A stretch of DNA of 64,000 nucleotides from Opisthocomus hoazin (GCF_030867145.1 NC_134414.1:62345397-62409396); one strand, 5' to 3'; positions 30,201-38,490 are shown, counted from the stretch's first letter. Numbers and translations are program-made. The notes: generated from the letters alone by a model not told the origin.

Positions 30201-33200
30201 CATCCTATCTACTTTTGATATCATCCACAGCATCACTGAAAAGTCAGTCACCCCAACCAATCCTTTTTAAGCCAGATCCTTTCATTTGCTCAAGTAGTTA
30301 CTGTTACTTCAGCCTTAATGCATCATGAACATCCCTCTGTGTCAATGTGTCTCGACATGCAACAGCTAAGGCAGAACCCACTCCACACCATGCAGAGAAC
30401 CATCTTCTCCTCAGACGTATACTATTACACAGCTCTCAGTAACTGTGCCACTCCAGTATTTCGGTATAATATTCTTCACTTCAGCGGACCGTTTTATTGT
30501 AGATGTTGAATGCAGACATTAAATAACCACTTTCTTTTCCTCTAAAACTGACTCCTTCCTCCTCATCCTGTTCATAAAGAGCATTGGTTTGCTTGTATAA
30601 TACTACCCCAACTATGAACTGACTTTTAGGAAAACCACTTGGTGCCAGAACTTTAAATTTTCCTGCATTATAAACATAGGAGTTTGTTGGTCATAATGAT
30701 AAATACATACATCAATTGCTTAATATCCTTAATTAAAGTAATATTTTAGTACATTCTCAAGGCTCCCCACTACCAGCATTTAACATTTCATTGGCAAGAT
30801 AGCTCATGCAGATCACCCTAACAGTAACTTAGTTATTCACAATCACACAGAGTTTATCCAGGTGAAGTAAAATTAGCTGTTAGCTACATGCTTTACCAAC
30901 AGACATATGTGTCACTAATCATAAATGTCACTAAAACTTCAAATTCCTTGGAAAGCTGGTCCAAGTAAGCAGACGAGAGATGGCTGATAAACCCTGGCAC
31001 ATCATCTAATACATCAGTCTTGTCTCAAAGCAGTACCAGCTGCATCTAAACCACTCATTTAAAAAAAGAATAATTTAAGTCAAAAGTGACTTCTGGAGGT
31101 CACCTCATCCAAACATGTACTTAGAGGAGATCTAATTTCAGTGTTAGATTAGGCTGTTCAGGGCCTCGTGCAGTAGAGTTTAAAGTATTTCCGAGAACGG
31201 AGATTGCACAGCCTTCTAGGGCAGCCTGTTCCAGTGCTTACTCAACCCCATTGCAGAAACATTTTCCCTAGTATCTAACCAAAATTGCCAATTTCAGCTT
31301 GTGCCCATTGCTTTTTTTCATATTACTGTGCACCTTCAGGAAGGGTCTGGTTCCATCTTCTCTGTTAGGAAGCTGAAGATAAAAGGTCTCTCCTTATTAC
31401 TCTCTTCCTCAGGTCGAATAAAACCCAGGCCTCAGCTTATCCTCAGAAGTCTGTTCCAGTTCCCTAACCATTGTGGTGATCCTCTCCTAGATTTGATCCA
31501 GTATTGATTCGAAGATCCGTTAACAACCTAACAGTACAATGCATACTGTTAAGCAGGTATCCTTTATTACGGCGCCGGGCACACGGGGCATCTCTCCTCC
31601 AAACGTGTGCACCAAACACCCTCTCATTCCAGGTTAAATACAATTACAATATACATATTCATCATATTTCCGAGAAATGCTTAGCATATTCATGGCCTTT
31701 CCGAGAACTAATTAGGATATGTTAATGTCTTTCACACATGTCTGTTAGCGTCCCCAGGTGGTTGTCGGGGGTCTTCAGATGAAGGCTTGTACTCTTCATC
31801 ACTTTCTGTGTAAACTCAGTTTTAAAATCACATACACCGTGTCCTTCAAGGCTGCTTTGTTACAGTCTTGTGGTTACTTTGCAGCCTCCCTATCTTCAAG
31901 GTCCTGCGCATCTGCTCTCCCAAGGCTGAGCTGTTGGGAGTGGAGCTATTTAAGAGTCTCTCTTATCCTACAGTTATCCCAATTATTCGCCAAGGGCCAA
32001 GACTGCTTTTGTTTGAATTATTTTGTCTAATGATTTAAAGTGATAACTTGTGTCTACATTCATCCACTACACTCCTTAGTAGAAACAGGGATTAGTATAA
32101 CAGTTACATCATTAGATCACTACGTATGCAGGAATACAAACTGTAATAATAAAAACTACTAACAACTAGAAAACATTTAAGCTTCTTTGTTATAGTTTCA
32201 TGTTTCTTATGATCCCTTCCATCGGTATGTCTTGCCTTTCTTTTAACAGGGAGCCCCAACGTGGGCCCAGTACTCCAGAGGTGGCCTCACAAGCGCCACA
32301 CACAGTGGAACAATCACTTTTTTGTGACCTGATGGCTGCACTCTTGCTGATGCAGCCTAGAATGTAGCTGGCATTCTCAGCCATAAGAATTTAACGCAAC
32401 TCACTGTTGAGAAGAATCCCCAGGTCTGTTTCTCAAAAAGCAGTTCCCAGTCAGTCAGTCAGTGCCCAGGTTGCACTGTTGCCAAGAATAGTCCAGTCGA
32501 TGTGCTGGAGTCCATAAAGCTCCCTTGCTGAACTTCCCGATGCTTCTGTTGGCCTGTCTCTCCTGCCTGCCAAGGCCCCTCTAACAGCAGCCCTACCCTC
32601 CAGCTTCTCAACTTCTCCTCCCAGTATTGTGTCATTCACAACCTTGTGGAGGGTATAACCCATGCCAGTGTCCTGTGCATTGACAAAGACCTTAAACAGC
32701 ACTAGCCAACAGTACTTGCCTCAACAAATGCTACTAGCAGCTGACCACAGGTCAAATTCTGCACCTACTTCCATTTTCTGTGTCCTCGTGCCCTTACACA
32801 GAATGGCTCTGAGCAGCATTCATCACCCGGGCCTACTGTTCTCAGCGGTTCTCTCTGGTTTTGTTTATACTTCTGACCTCAGACTATCCCCAGTTTTCAT
32901 CAGCTTGCAGTAATTTTTGGGATTTTTTTTCTACCTCCCCAGTCGATATCCCACAACTATAACCACAGTTCTTTGTACATACTCTGCTTCTACTATATCC
33001 TTTCTAAAGAAATGAAAATACAGGGAGTCAGTAAAGTAGAACACCATGTTTTACTCAACACAAAAGCGCATCACGGAATCATAAGCAGCAAAATGTTGCT
33101 TACCATGTCGGTCCCTGTTCCTCTCCTAGTAATTTTTTGAAGTCTATCGGCTGCTTTGGGCATTTCTGAGCACTCAGTTAACATGCTCACTGACCTATCC

Positions 33201-35536
33201 ACATGGACATCACAAACTCTTTTTGACTTGTACTCAGTCAGTCACAATTGTTGAAGCATGTTGTTTCTTAAGTCCTCCCTCCTATACACAGGATTTTTCA
33301 CGTAGCAAGGACTCAATTCTGTCACTCACTGCCATTTCCTGCATGATCTTTCCACTATTTGTTAGCTTTTGCCTATTAATGTAACATTCCATTTACCTGA
33401 AGCCTTTTCTAGTGGCAGTGTTAGGTCCTCACACTCATGTCTAAAGAGCTGTACTATTCTGAAGTAAAGAGCAAAATGAAACAGCCTTACCTTGGAAGAT
33501 TTTTCACCTTGTTCATCTATTTACCTACCAAACAGGTGTAATATCGACCAACCTGTTTTTACTGGAGGGTGGTACGTTTCCAAATTTTTCATTATTAATC
33601 TCTGTAATTTCCAGTAAACTGCTTCTGGGGTGGCTCACTTTTAGACATGAAGTCTGAATATTCTATAGGCTCTTTACGAGTCATGTAAGAAGGTAGGTAT
33701 CTTTAATCTCTATACTTCTGTTCCATATTGCAACAGCAGTTCAGTCCATCTCTTTTTCTTGCTTTTAGAACTCCTTTACAGGTAGAGCTCAGAGGAAAAT
33801 ACGCTACCACTTTCTGAAAGAAAACTACCTAGTAAGCAACAGTGGAAGAGTTAGGCTTTGCCTGACCAGAACTAGTTTAGGTGTTAGCTTGATGTTTAAA
33901 AGTTAAATACAGTGCAAGATAATATATTAAAACTAGCATGCTGTTTAACTTACCTCCTTGCTTATAAACTGTTAATTCTCGTACAGTTTCCAAGAACTGC
34001 CAAAACTTCTCATTACCATCTTCTGCAATAAATTCACTGTTGAAAAATAAAAATGAATTGTCCATAGGTTGACTTTGTCCAAAGATGTACCACAGCAAAA
34101 ATCTTCAGTTGTTTAAAATAACAAGTACCCAGCAACAACCAAGTGTTAAGCATTCAATGACCATCTAACATATCTGCAGCATCAAACACTGCACAGTGAT
34201 CTATTTTGGTTGAAAGAAATTCTGAACAAAATACTACCAATCTGAACTCCACAATCAGAACTGTAATGCAAGCAGACTATTCTCTGATACAGAAACAAAC
34301 ACAATTTTTCACTTTATTTTCCCACAGGTATTCCAATATACAGTTACATATAAAACCAATTCAGCACACAAACTTTATCTAATAGCAGCTAAATATACAA
34401 ATAAGAACACATACTCTTTTAGGTTATAGCTTTTAATTACAAGCTTTTATCTATGACAATGTCTACTTCTACTATGCTACACGGGGGAGGTGCCCAATCT
34501 CTGGAACACGTTCAAAGATGGGTTAATCCTTACAAAGCATAAAAGGTATCGTTTGCTTTATTCCAAATACCATTATACCATTTACTGGTATCACTTCTTA
34601 GTTTTGTGTTTTTTTCTTAAGGGAACATCAGCTGCTTTTTCACCCCCCCCCCCCTTTACATCTGCCAGAAAGATCTCCTTGCTAGCATGAGTGTATTTCT
34701 AATCTTTACTTTGGAAGTTTGCCACTCCTTTGATTACAGAAGCTTGCAGTTCTCCCTTTCATGAGAGTTCTCCAAACAGCAGCAAGTAAGTTTGAAAACC
34801 AAACAAAGAAAGACTTTAAACCAAACTGGCAGGGGAGCCACAAACACCTAATATCGGAAAGCATTTTAACTTACTATTTTGAATTATGATGACGAGTTAA
34901 CAATACCTTTTTCAAAAAGGCATGCTTTACTACTGCAGCTTCACCAGTACCTTTCTACGTAACTATTTCATTCATGAGTGAAAGTAAACTAACTGGGGTG
35001 AGATGCTGTTACTCAGTGGAAGTTACGGACGGCGTAGCTTGGCCCACCGCACCTCCTCAACGTCGGAGTCGGTTGAATACAAAGCAATTCGAGCCGCACG
35101 CTGGAAACCTTGGAGAAACCCTGCCAGCACCCCCGTAACGTTTCGCAGCTGGAGAACACAGCAGCGCCTCACGCCGAAGGAGGACTTTAACGCACCCTCT
35201 GACGGAGGAAGAGAGGCGAGAAGCGCACGCACCCCTTCCCGCCAGCCCCCCGCCCCCTCAGCGAGGCGCCCCCGGCCCCCCGCAGACCGCCGCGGGAGGC
35301 GCGGCCGCCGCCCCCCTTCCCGGCCTCCCGGCCCCGCGCGGCAGCCGAGGAGGGGAGGGGGAAGGAGGAGGAGGAGGCTGCACGCACCTCGCCTCCAGCA
35401 GCAGCGGGGTCGCCGGCCACTTCGCCGCCAGCCGGGCCGTCACGGCCCGGGAGGAAGCCGGGGGCCTGGCACAGGGGTAGGGCTGGGCCCGCAGGAGGGC
35501 GAGGAGGAGGGCAGGCAGCAGCGGCCAGCCCGCCAT
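160..35536 (-). CDS. UGGT2: UGGT2 coding region, 5' part (exons 1-11 of a longer gene)
   Basis: UDP-glucose:glycoprotein glucosyltransferase 2 is an ER-lumen folding sensor. It adds one glucose back to high-mannose glycans of misfolded glycoproteins so that they re-enter the calnexin/calreticulin cycle. I read eleven exons on the minus strand: 35388-35536, 33954-34036, 25552-25682, 24304-24416, 19217-19391, 16172-16268, 15077-15158, 12404-12504, 9555-9654, 4933-4993 and 160-251. Every junction is AG/GT and the phases join into one open frame of 394 codons plus two bases. The product resembles the first quarter of the roughly 1500-residue UGGT family: signal peptide, thioredoxin-like domain 1, then the start of the next thioredoxin-like module. 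The C-terminal GT24 catalytic domain lies beyond the left edge. UGGT2 rather than UGGT1 is chosen from exon 2 and exon 5 residues and from the head-to-head HS6ST3 neighbour, as in human 13q32. Splice sites were placed by eye without transcript data. Confidence 0.95.
252..4932 (-). other. UGGT2: UGGT2 intron 10
   Basis: AT-rich intron of about 4.7 kb. A short tandem ATAC/AT microsatellite lies at 311-343. No transposon could be assigned with confidence and no further exon is needed by phase. Confidence 0.85.
311..343. repeat. ATAC/AT microsatellite
   Basis: A short run of ATAC units passes into an AT dinucleotide run. It lies in UGGT2 intron 10, about 60 bp upstream of exon 11's acceptor on the transcribed strand. 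Confidence 0.8.
4933..4993 (-). CDS. UGGT2: UGGT2 exon 10 (61-bp small exon)
   Basis: This short exon is found by required phase: exon 9 ends in phase 2 and exon 11 begins in phase 0. It reads [20 protein letters not shown], aligning with the family segment that follows the conserved FPIxAR motif. Acceptor TTTTTACAG, donor GTTTGT (weaker than the others). It is the smallest coding exon in the window and is easily missed by automatic prediction. Confidence 0.9.
4994..9554 (-). other. UGGT2: UGGT2 intron 9
   Basis: AT-rich intron of about 4.6 kb. It contains a small tandem duplication near 8246-8290. No recognisable transposon or additional exon is seen. Confidence 0.85.
8246..8290. repeat. 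Two-copy tandem duplication, about 22-23 bp
   Basis: An AT-rich unit beginning TAAAAGATTTTAATAAAATT occurs twice back to back. Probably a local replication-slippage duplication in intron 9. Confidence 0.75.
9555..9654 (-). CDS. UGGT2: UGGT2 exon 9
   Basis: This 100-bp exon encodes residues 311-343: [29 protein letters not shown] and IRA. These are clear matches to the UGGT family. The acceptor is preceded by a long polypyrimidine run (TTTTTTTTTCCCCAG) and the donor is GTATGAT. It leaves phase 2. Confidence 0.95.
9655..12403 (-). other. UGGT2: UGGT2 intron 8
   Basis: About 2.7 kb of AT-rich intron. Short ORFs occur by chance; none has a family signature and none is required by exon phase. 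Confidence 0.85.
12404..12504 (-). CDS. UGGT2: UGGT2 exon 8
   Basis: This 101-bp exon encodes residues 277-310, ending in the conserved [11 protein letters not shown]. The preceding helix ([18 protein letters not shown]) fits the UGGT pattern. Acceptor TTTTATTATAG, donor GTATGTA, leaving phase 1. Confidence 0.94.
12505..15076 (-). other. UGGT2: UGGT2 intron 7
   Basis: About 2.6 kb of AT-rich intron. Imperfect TAACTGTA-type repeats lie near 12840-12890. Nothing else could be identified. Confidence 0.85.
15077..15158 (-). CDS. UGGT2: UGGT2 exon 7: acidic linker
   Basis: This 82-bp exon encodes residues 250-276. It starts GANETK, with an N-glycosylation sequon at residue 252, then has an acidic run ([11 protein letters not shown]) and returns to the conserved [10 protein letters not shown]. 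In the family this stretch is a variable linker between thioredoxin-like domain 1 and the next module. The Glu run is coded mostly by GAG/GAA triplets and looks like a simple-sequence expansion. Acceptor ATGTGTTCAG, donor GTGAGTTG, leaving phase 2. Confidence 0.92.
15159..16171 (-). other. UGGT2: UGGT2 intron 6
   Basis: About 1 kb of AT-rich intron with no recognised element. A small inverted repeat, GTGAGTATAACTCAC, lies near 15456-15470. Confidence 0.85.
16172..16268 (-). CDS. UGGT2: UGGT2 exon 6
   Basis: This 97-bp exon encodes residues 218-249: [19 protein letters not shown] followed by [13 protein letters not shown]. The [15 protein letters not shown] segment is nearly invariant in animal UGGTs and closes thioredoxin-like domain 1. 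Acceptor ATCATCAAACAG, donor GTATGTT, leaving phase 1. Confidence 0.96.
17047..18032 (+). mobile_element. CR1 LINE, 5'-truncated, with 3' end
   Basis: A truncated copy of the avian CR1 non-LTR retrotransposon. It preserves the end of ORF2 (reverse transcriptase palm and thumb onward), the 3' untranslated region, and the typical 3' tail of short ATTCTGTG-like units near 18010-18032. GC content is clearly above the surrounding intron. It lies antisense to UGGT2 within intron 5. The 5' end at about 17047 is approximate, set by where the reverse-transcriptase reading frame becomes recognisable. Confidence 0.93.
17048..17947 (+). pseudogene. CR1 ORF2 C-terminal remnant (reverse transcriptase), stop-free
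   Basis: A continuous frame of about 299 codons runs to TAG at 17945. It begins with the reverse-transcriptase block [20 protein letters not shown] and contains the catalytic FADD motif at about 17144-17155, the CR1 version of YxDD. Further on come [24 protein letters not shown] and [14 protein letters not shown], characteristic of the CR1 C-terminal region. The endonuclease and the N-terminal part of the reverse transcriptase are missing, so the copy cannot be autonomous. The lack of stops or frameshifts suggests a fairly recent insertion. Confidence 0.9.
19217..19391 (-). CDS. UGGT2: UGGT2 exon 5
   Basis: This 175-bp exon has acceptor TTTTTAAACCAG and donor GTATGC. It encodes residues 159-217 with [22 protein letters not shown] and [12 protein letters not shown], all characteristic of the UGGT first thioredoxin-like domain. 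It ends in phase 0. The solo LTR at 19558 lies only 167 bp upstream of its acceptor. Confidence 0.95.
19558..20162 (+). mobile_element. Solo LTR of an avian endogenous retrovirus
   Basis: A block of about 605 bp begins TGTGCTGGTTTGGGCTGGGA and ends AAACCACAACA, with the TG...CA ends of retroviral LTRs. The sequence is of a type that is abundant in bird genomes as solo LTRs. An AATAAA lies at 19833-19838 and an ATTAAA at 20027-20032, the latter followed by an R/U5-like stretch. An ATT trinucleotide tract (about 19984-20020) sits inside. There is no internal gag, pol or env sequence next to it, so it is a recombined remnant. A 4-bp AACT occurs at both edges and could be the target duplication. 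Family assignment is from recognition, not from a database search. Confidence 0.75.
20881..21040 (-). mobile_element. CR1 3' tail fragment (degenerate)
   Basis: On the plus strand it begins TCACAGAATAATTTATATTG and then CAAAGGACCTTTGGAGGTCA, the reverse complement of a CR1 3' end, with AAAGCAGG further on. It is short and diverged; the outer limit is approximate. Confidence 0.65.
24304..24416 (-). CDS. UGGT2: UGGT2 exon 4
   Basis: This 113-bp exon is flanked by AG and GTAAATG. It encodes residues 122-158, beginning with the strongly conserved [14 protein letters not shown]. Two cysteines at residues 132 and 144 match the conserved cysteine pair of the UGGT first thioredoxin-like domain; that they form a disulfide is inferred from the family. 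The exon ends in phase 2. Confidence 0.95.
24417..25551 (-). other. UGGT2: UGGT2 intron 3
   Basis: About 1.1 kb AT-rich intron with a poly-T run near 24836-24850. No element recognised. Confidence 0.85.
25552..25682 (-). CDS. UGGT2: UGGT2 exon 3
   Basis: This 131-bp exon has acceptor TTCTTGAACAG and donor GTGACT. It encodes residues 78-121 with the family segments [16 protein letters not shown] and [15 protein letters not shown], part of the helical portion of the first thioredoxin-like domain. It enters in phase 1 and ends in phase 0. Confidence 0.95.
31066..31505 (-). mobile_element. CR1 fragment, 3' half (left piece)
   Basis: Reverse-complement CR1 sequence with the landmarks TTCTGGAGGTCACCTCATCC, CAGCCTGTTCCAGTGCTTAC and CTTGTGCCCATTGC. 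It represents the 3' untranslated region and the end of ORF2, in the same orientation as UGGT2. It breaks off after CAGTAT at about 31505 and continues after 32218. Confidence 0.8.
31506..32218 (-). mobile_element. LTR-like insertion splitting a CR1 copy
   Basis: This roughly 710-bp block interrupts a CR1 copy. Read on the minus strand it contains a TATTTAA box near 31630, then an R-like GGAGAGATGCCCCGTGTGCC, AATAAAGG near 31562, and an end in CA at about 31506. These are the ordered signals of a retroviral LTR. The outer limit near 32218 is set by where CR1 similarity resumes, but the LTR itself may begin nearer 32072 (TGTAGTGG), leaving a short internal remnant. No coding sequence is visible. 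Confidence 0.55.
32219..32900 (-). mobile_element. CR1 fragment, ORF2 part (right piece, decayed)
   Basis: It continues the CR1 copy of 31066-31505. On the plus strand it shows GGGAGCCCCAACGTGGGCCC and CAGTACTCCAGAGGTGGCCT, typical of reverse-complement CR1 ORF2. On the minus strand, frames still read [10 protein letters not shown] and [13 protein letters not shown], where the reverse-transcriptase FADDT motif has decayed to VNDT. Multiple frameshifts show that it is old. The far edge is approximate. Confidence 0.75.
33954..34036 (-). CDS. UGGT2: UGGT2 exon 2
   Basis: This 83-bp exon follows acceptor TTTTTCAACAG and ends at donor GTAAGTT. It encodes residues 50-77, including [16 protein letters not shown] and LTVYKQG, near-identical in pattern to vertebrate UGGT2 at the start of thioredoxin-like domain 1. 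It enters in phase 2 and leaves in phase 1, matching its neighbours. Confidence 0.95.
34037..35387 (-). other. UGGT2: UGGT2 intron 1
   Basis: About 1.35 kb. The 5' end near 35200-35387 is part of the CpG island; the rest is AT-rich. A 12-C run lies at 34643-34654. No transposon recognised. Confidence 0.85.
35388..35536 (-). CDS. UGGT2: UGGT2 exon 1: signal peptide and mature N-terminus
   Basis: The ATG at 35536-35534 begins [18 protein letters not shown], a classic leucine-rich ER signal peptide. It is followed by [19 protein letters not shown], which matches the conserved mature N-terminus of the UGGT family. The exon ends in phase 2 at 35388 with donor GTGCGTG. The frame stays open upstream, but the next candidate at 35629 is GTG, not ATG, so 35536 is the sensible start. 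The context has G at +4 but no purine at -3, so initiation context is only fair. The exon is very GC-rich and lies inside the CpG island. Confidence 0.93.
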
Positions 35537-35760
35537 CGGGAGGACAGGGCGGCCAGGGGCACTCGTAGCGGCCACCGCCCCGCACGGCTCCCGCGGCCCC
35601 CTCAGCCTCGGCTTGCGCCCCGCCCACACAGCCGCTGCCTTACTCCTACTGGCTGTGCCGTGCCCTCGCTATCGAGCCATTGGCCAGCCCGGAGACCAAT
35701 CAGGGGCTGACGCCGAATAAATAGCGGGGCTAGGCAGGCTCCCTCGGTGACACGCGGCGG
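35537..35760 (-). promoter_or_regulatory. UGGT2: UGGT2 5' UTR and core promoter region
   Basis: Upstream of the ATG is a TATA-less, GC-rich stretch on the UGGT2 strand. A CCAAT box in UGGT2 orientation is at 35679-35683 and an opposed one at 35696-35700, 17 bp apart. An AATAAATAG at 35716-35724 could serve as a TATA-like element for rightward transcription. I did not find the ER-stress element CCAAT-N9-CCACG. The transcription start is not visible from sequence. Confidence 0.6.
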
Positions 35761-36298
35761 TGGGGGCGGAGCGTTGAGCGGCCCGCAGTCGGTGGAGAGG
35801 GCGGCCCGCAGTCGGTGGAGAGGGCGGCCCGCAGTCGGTGGAGAGGGCGGCCCGCAGTCGGTGGAGAGGGCGGCCCGCAGTCGGTGGAGAGGGCGGCCCG
35901 CAGTCGGTGGAGAGGGCGGCCCGCGCCCCCGCGCAAGCGCAGGAGCGGTGTCAGCGCCGCCTCCCTCAGGCGGCGGCCCCGTCCCTGCCCGGCGAGGGCG
36001 GCTGCCGGCGCTGGGCTCTTAGCGTTATATTTATAATTCTCGGGCGGTTTTGTGGGTGTGAGTTTTGCGTAGGGCAGCTCTAGGTTTCGGCTGTGGGGCT
36101 CTGAGCGGTGCGCTCCGTTAGCTGGGCGCTGTTGGCGGCTGCAGTGGCTGACGGTAGCTGAGGAGAGGCTGGGCCGTGTTATCCCGGAGCCAGGGGGCAG
36201 CTGCCTCCCTTGGCGCTCCCCGGACCTCCCAGTGCCTCTGCTTGTGCTTGGTCCTCACTGATTGTTCGGCTAAAAGCAGTCGCTGGGAACTTGCTAAG
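35750..36298 (+). ncRNA. Candidate first exon of a divergent lncRNA
   Basis: The CpG island continues rightward from the UGGT2 promoter and ends almost exactly at a strong plus-strand donor, CTAAG|GTATGAGT, with the last exon base at 36298. A TATA-like AATAAATA lies at 35716. Divergent non-coding transcripts from CpG-island promoters are common in vertebrates. No second exon was found, and the start is a guess, so this is only a possibility. Confidence 0.3.
35779..35924. repeat. 23-bp minisatellite, 6 perfect copies plus 8 bp
   Basis: A unit of 23 bp starting CGGCCCGCAGTCGGTGGAGA repeats perfectly at 35779, 35802, 35825, 35848, 35871 and 35894, then stops 8 bp into a seventh copy. Each unit has three CpGs, and each junction creates a GGGCGG GC box. 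It lies about 240 bp upstream of the UGGT2 start codon. Because 23 is not a multiple of 3, all three frames are open through it, which explains overlapping repeat-protein ORFs here; these are not genes. Confidence 0.97.
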
Positions 36299-36374
36299 GT
36301 ATGAGTAGCTTCACACAGAATATATAGGCATATTCATATATACTTGGTACAGGTAGAGGGAATTACTTGGGTTT

Positions 36375-36395
36375 CCCCCCCCCCCCCCCCCCCCC
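36375..36395. repeat. 21-base poly-C run
   Basis: An uninterrupted run of 21 C just outside the CpG island. Its length is prone to sequencing error and polymorphism. Confidence 0.9.
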
Positions 36396-38209
36396 TCAAA
36401 GTGGAAGTTTTCCAAACCAGCTTCTATTTTGAGATGCTTTCTGTCTCCTACCAATGTAAATTTTTCCTCAGCGGACATGAGCTTTGCTGGAAAGGCTAAG
36501 ATACAGTTGATTGAACCTTGCCTCTATTTTCAAACTTTAGATTTTCAGGCTCGTGGCCTCCAATTTCTTTTTTATCTGTTTTTGAAGTCTGACCAGTTAA
36601 TTCTATTTCCTCAGCAAAGCTGTTGCTTGTTCTCCCTTAGTTTTTGCCCAGCTGTATAGCAAAGCTGAAAGAGCTGCTGCAGGTGCTTGGGAAGCAGTAC
36701 TGTGGGGATGTGAATATGGAGCAGCTCTGAGTAATTGTTTATTGGAGGAAGAATCATCCAGCTGTGTTAAAAACAGGGGTTACTGCCTGTTCCAAGGAAA
36801 ACATGACCCATGAAATGGGGAAGTTGAAGCTGAAACCTAGAAGGTCTCGCCTTAATTTGTTTTGCCACCAGTCACTTCCTGACTGTCGAAAGCTGCTGTG
36901 TGCATGGCAGGAGCCAGTTAGGGCCCTAGTCTAGGGAGCAGGCTATGGATTGTATAGTTTGGTTTCTTAGTGCTCAGGACTGGTCAGTATAACATCATAT
37001 GTACAAACAAAAAGAATCTGTTTGCCAGGTTCTCAAACGACGGTATAGAAACTTTGCCCAAACAAAATGCTTGTACGTATGTGCTGGTGTGTCTCTTATC
37101 ATCTGAAAGTATGATAAAGGTATGCCTGAGGATTGTTCATATGTGAATTCAGTCTGGGGCCCTTGTGTTTGACATTTTTTGGACTTATTGCCACGAATTT
37201 GTTCTGTTACCAGACCTCAGATAATTTTCAGGTACCACTGTGACACATCGGTGATACCAACTTTAAATCAGTTGATTTAAGTAACCTTACATAAAACTGG
37301 TACTAAAGTCTTCATATACTTCCACAGAAGTAACTAAAAGCACAGGAGTTCATGTGTAAGGCCATTAGAAAATGAAACTCAGCCTCTGTTACAAGGAGAA
37401 AGACGGTGATATGCTGTCTGAGCAGCTTTTTTCTTTTATATTGACTGTTCAGAAGCTGCTGCTGACAGGGGTGACACAGTCAGAGTAGCGTATGAATAAG
37501 TAAGTTAGGGCCCTTTGTTTTTCTGTACTAACAACCCTTGTATGTGGCCACACTCTTGCATCCATAGAAATTAAAAACACACGCAATGAGCTGATAAAAG
37601 ACACTTCCACCACTCCCTAGTGAAGTTCAAAATGCATTTGATGGACTTAGTAGAACTCATGCTACACTTCTGCACAGAATAAGCTATAGCTATTTTACAC
37701 TGAGCATCGACACCCCCCTCCCCCCTCCAACAAATTCAACAATCCTTTTATGGATAAAGGAGTTACTCATGAGTTGCTTTTTGCTGTTCCTGCAACCAAA
37801 ACTGAAATATACTAAGCGTGTTCCCCATGTGTATACATTTACCACACATTTTTCATAACTTCATGCGATACTGTGTATTTGGGGGTGATGGATGCATCTG
37901 CCTTACCTTAATCTATCAATTACTGCTCTGTATAAAGCTGCTCTATTACATTTTGGTTCATGCTGATATTGAGGAGGCTGCTTTTGTTGCTTAAATGTGA
38001 GTTCTTAATAGCTTGTACTTGTTTCATCTTGAGCTGTGACAATTTATGATTTGCCATTCAAAAAGACAAATGAAAGTTTATTGCAAGTGGTTATGGAGAT
38101 AGAACTAGCTTTGAATTCAGTGGCAAGATAAAGTAGTAGCTCTGAATCAAAGGTCAGATAATTAATCTGTGGTGAGCTACAGAAAATAGTTTGTCCTGGT
38201 TTTATACTT

Positions 38210-38251
38210 TCTGGTTAAATTCAGAGATCTTCTGGTTAAATTCAGAGATCT
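38210..38251. repeat. Perfect 21-bp tandem duplication
   Basis: A unit starting TCTGGTTAAATTCAGAGATC occurs at 38210-38230 and again at 38231-38251 without a mismatch. A simple local duplication. Confidence 0.9.
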
Positions 38252-38344
38252 CTCTGAGACAGAAAGAATCTCCCTGCCAAGACATATCTCTCTCTCCCAT
38301 TTAGGATCACTGTTTTATTAGATGCTTAAAATTTAGCATCGTGG

Positions 38345-38490
38345 ACAGGCTGAATGAAGTTGGAGGGGACCTCAGGAGGTCTCCAGTCCAACCTCCTGCT
38401 CAGAGCAGGGTCAGCTCTGAGGTCCAGTCAACTCTTGAATAAATCCAAGGATGGCACCTGCGCAGCCTCTCTGGGCAACCTCACTCATTG
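38345..38490 (-). mobile_element. CR1 3' tail fragment
   Basis: On the plus strand it shows TTGGAGGGGACCTCAGGAGG, CTCCAGTCCAACCTCCTGCT, CAGAGCAGGGTCAGCT and CAGCCTCTCTGGGCAACCTC, the standard reverse-complement CR1 3' end. It is about 145 bp long and truncated after that. Confidence 0.85.

Larger units (their letters stand above)
25683..33953 (-). other. UGGT2: UGGT2 intron 2, the largest in the window
   Basis: About 8.3 kb. A CR1 copy interrupted by an LTR-like insertion occupies about 31066-32900. The rest (25.7-31.0 and 32.9-33.95 kb) is AT-rich with chance ORFs only. A 16-bp direct repeat, ACCACTAAATTCATTA, lies at about 28320-28353. Confidence 0.85.
35180..36290. other. CpG island at the UGGT2 5' end
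   Basis: Dense CpG and GC-box sequence in otherwise AT-rich DNA spans the first exon, promoter and about 750 bp upstream of UGGT2. It is typical of a housekeeping promoter. The limits are estimated by eye. Confidence 0.85.

Noticed and set aside
35537-35629. In-frame N-terminal extension of UGGT2 exon 1 from 35629
   Set aside because: The upstream start would be GTG, and the extension would bury the signal peptide. The ATG at 35536 directly begins a signal sequence.
35679-35720. ER-stress response element (ERSE or ERSE-II) in the UGGT2 promoter
   Set aside because: Both CCAAT boxes were checked: nine bases downstream there is no CCACG on either strand, and no ATTGG-N-CCACG is present.
35003-36083. 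Overlapping ORFs in the UGGT2 island, including 23-residue repeat proteins
   Set aside because: The repeated peptide is the 23-bp minisatellite read in three frames, and the Arg/Pro-rich ORF lies opposite UGGT2 exon 1. No start context or domain supports a gene.
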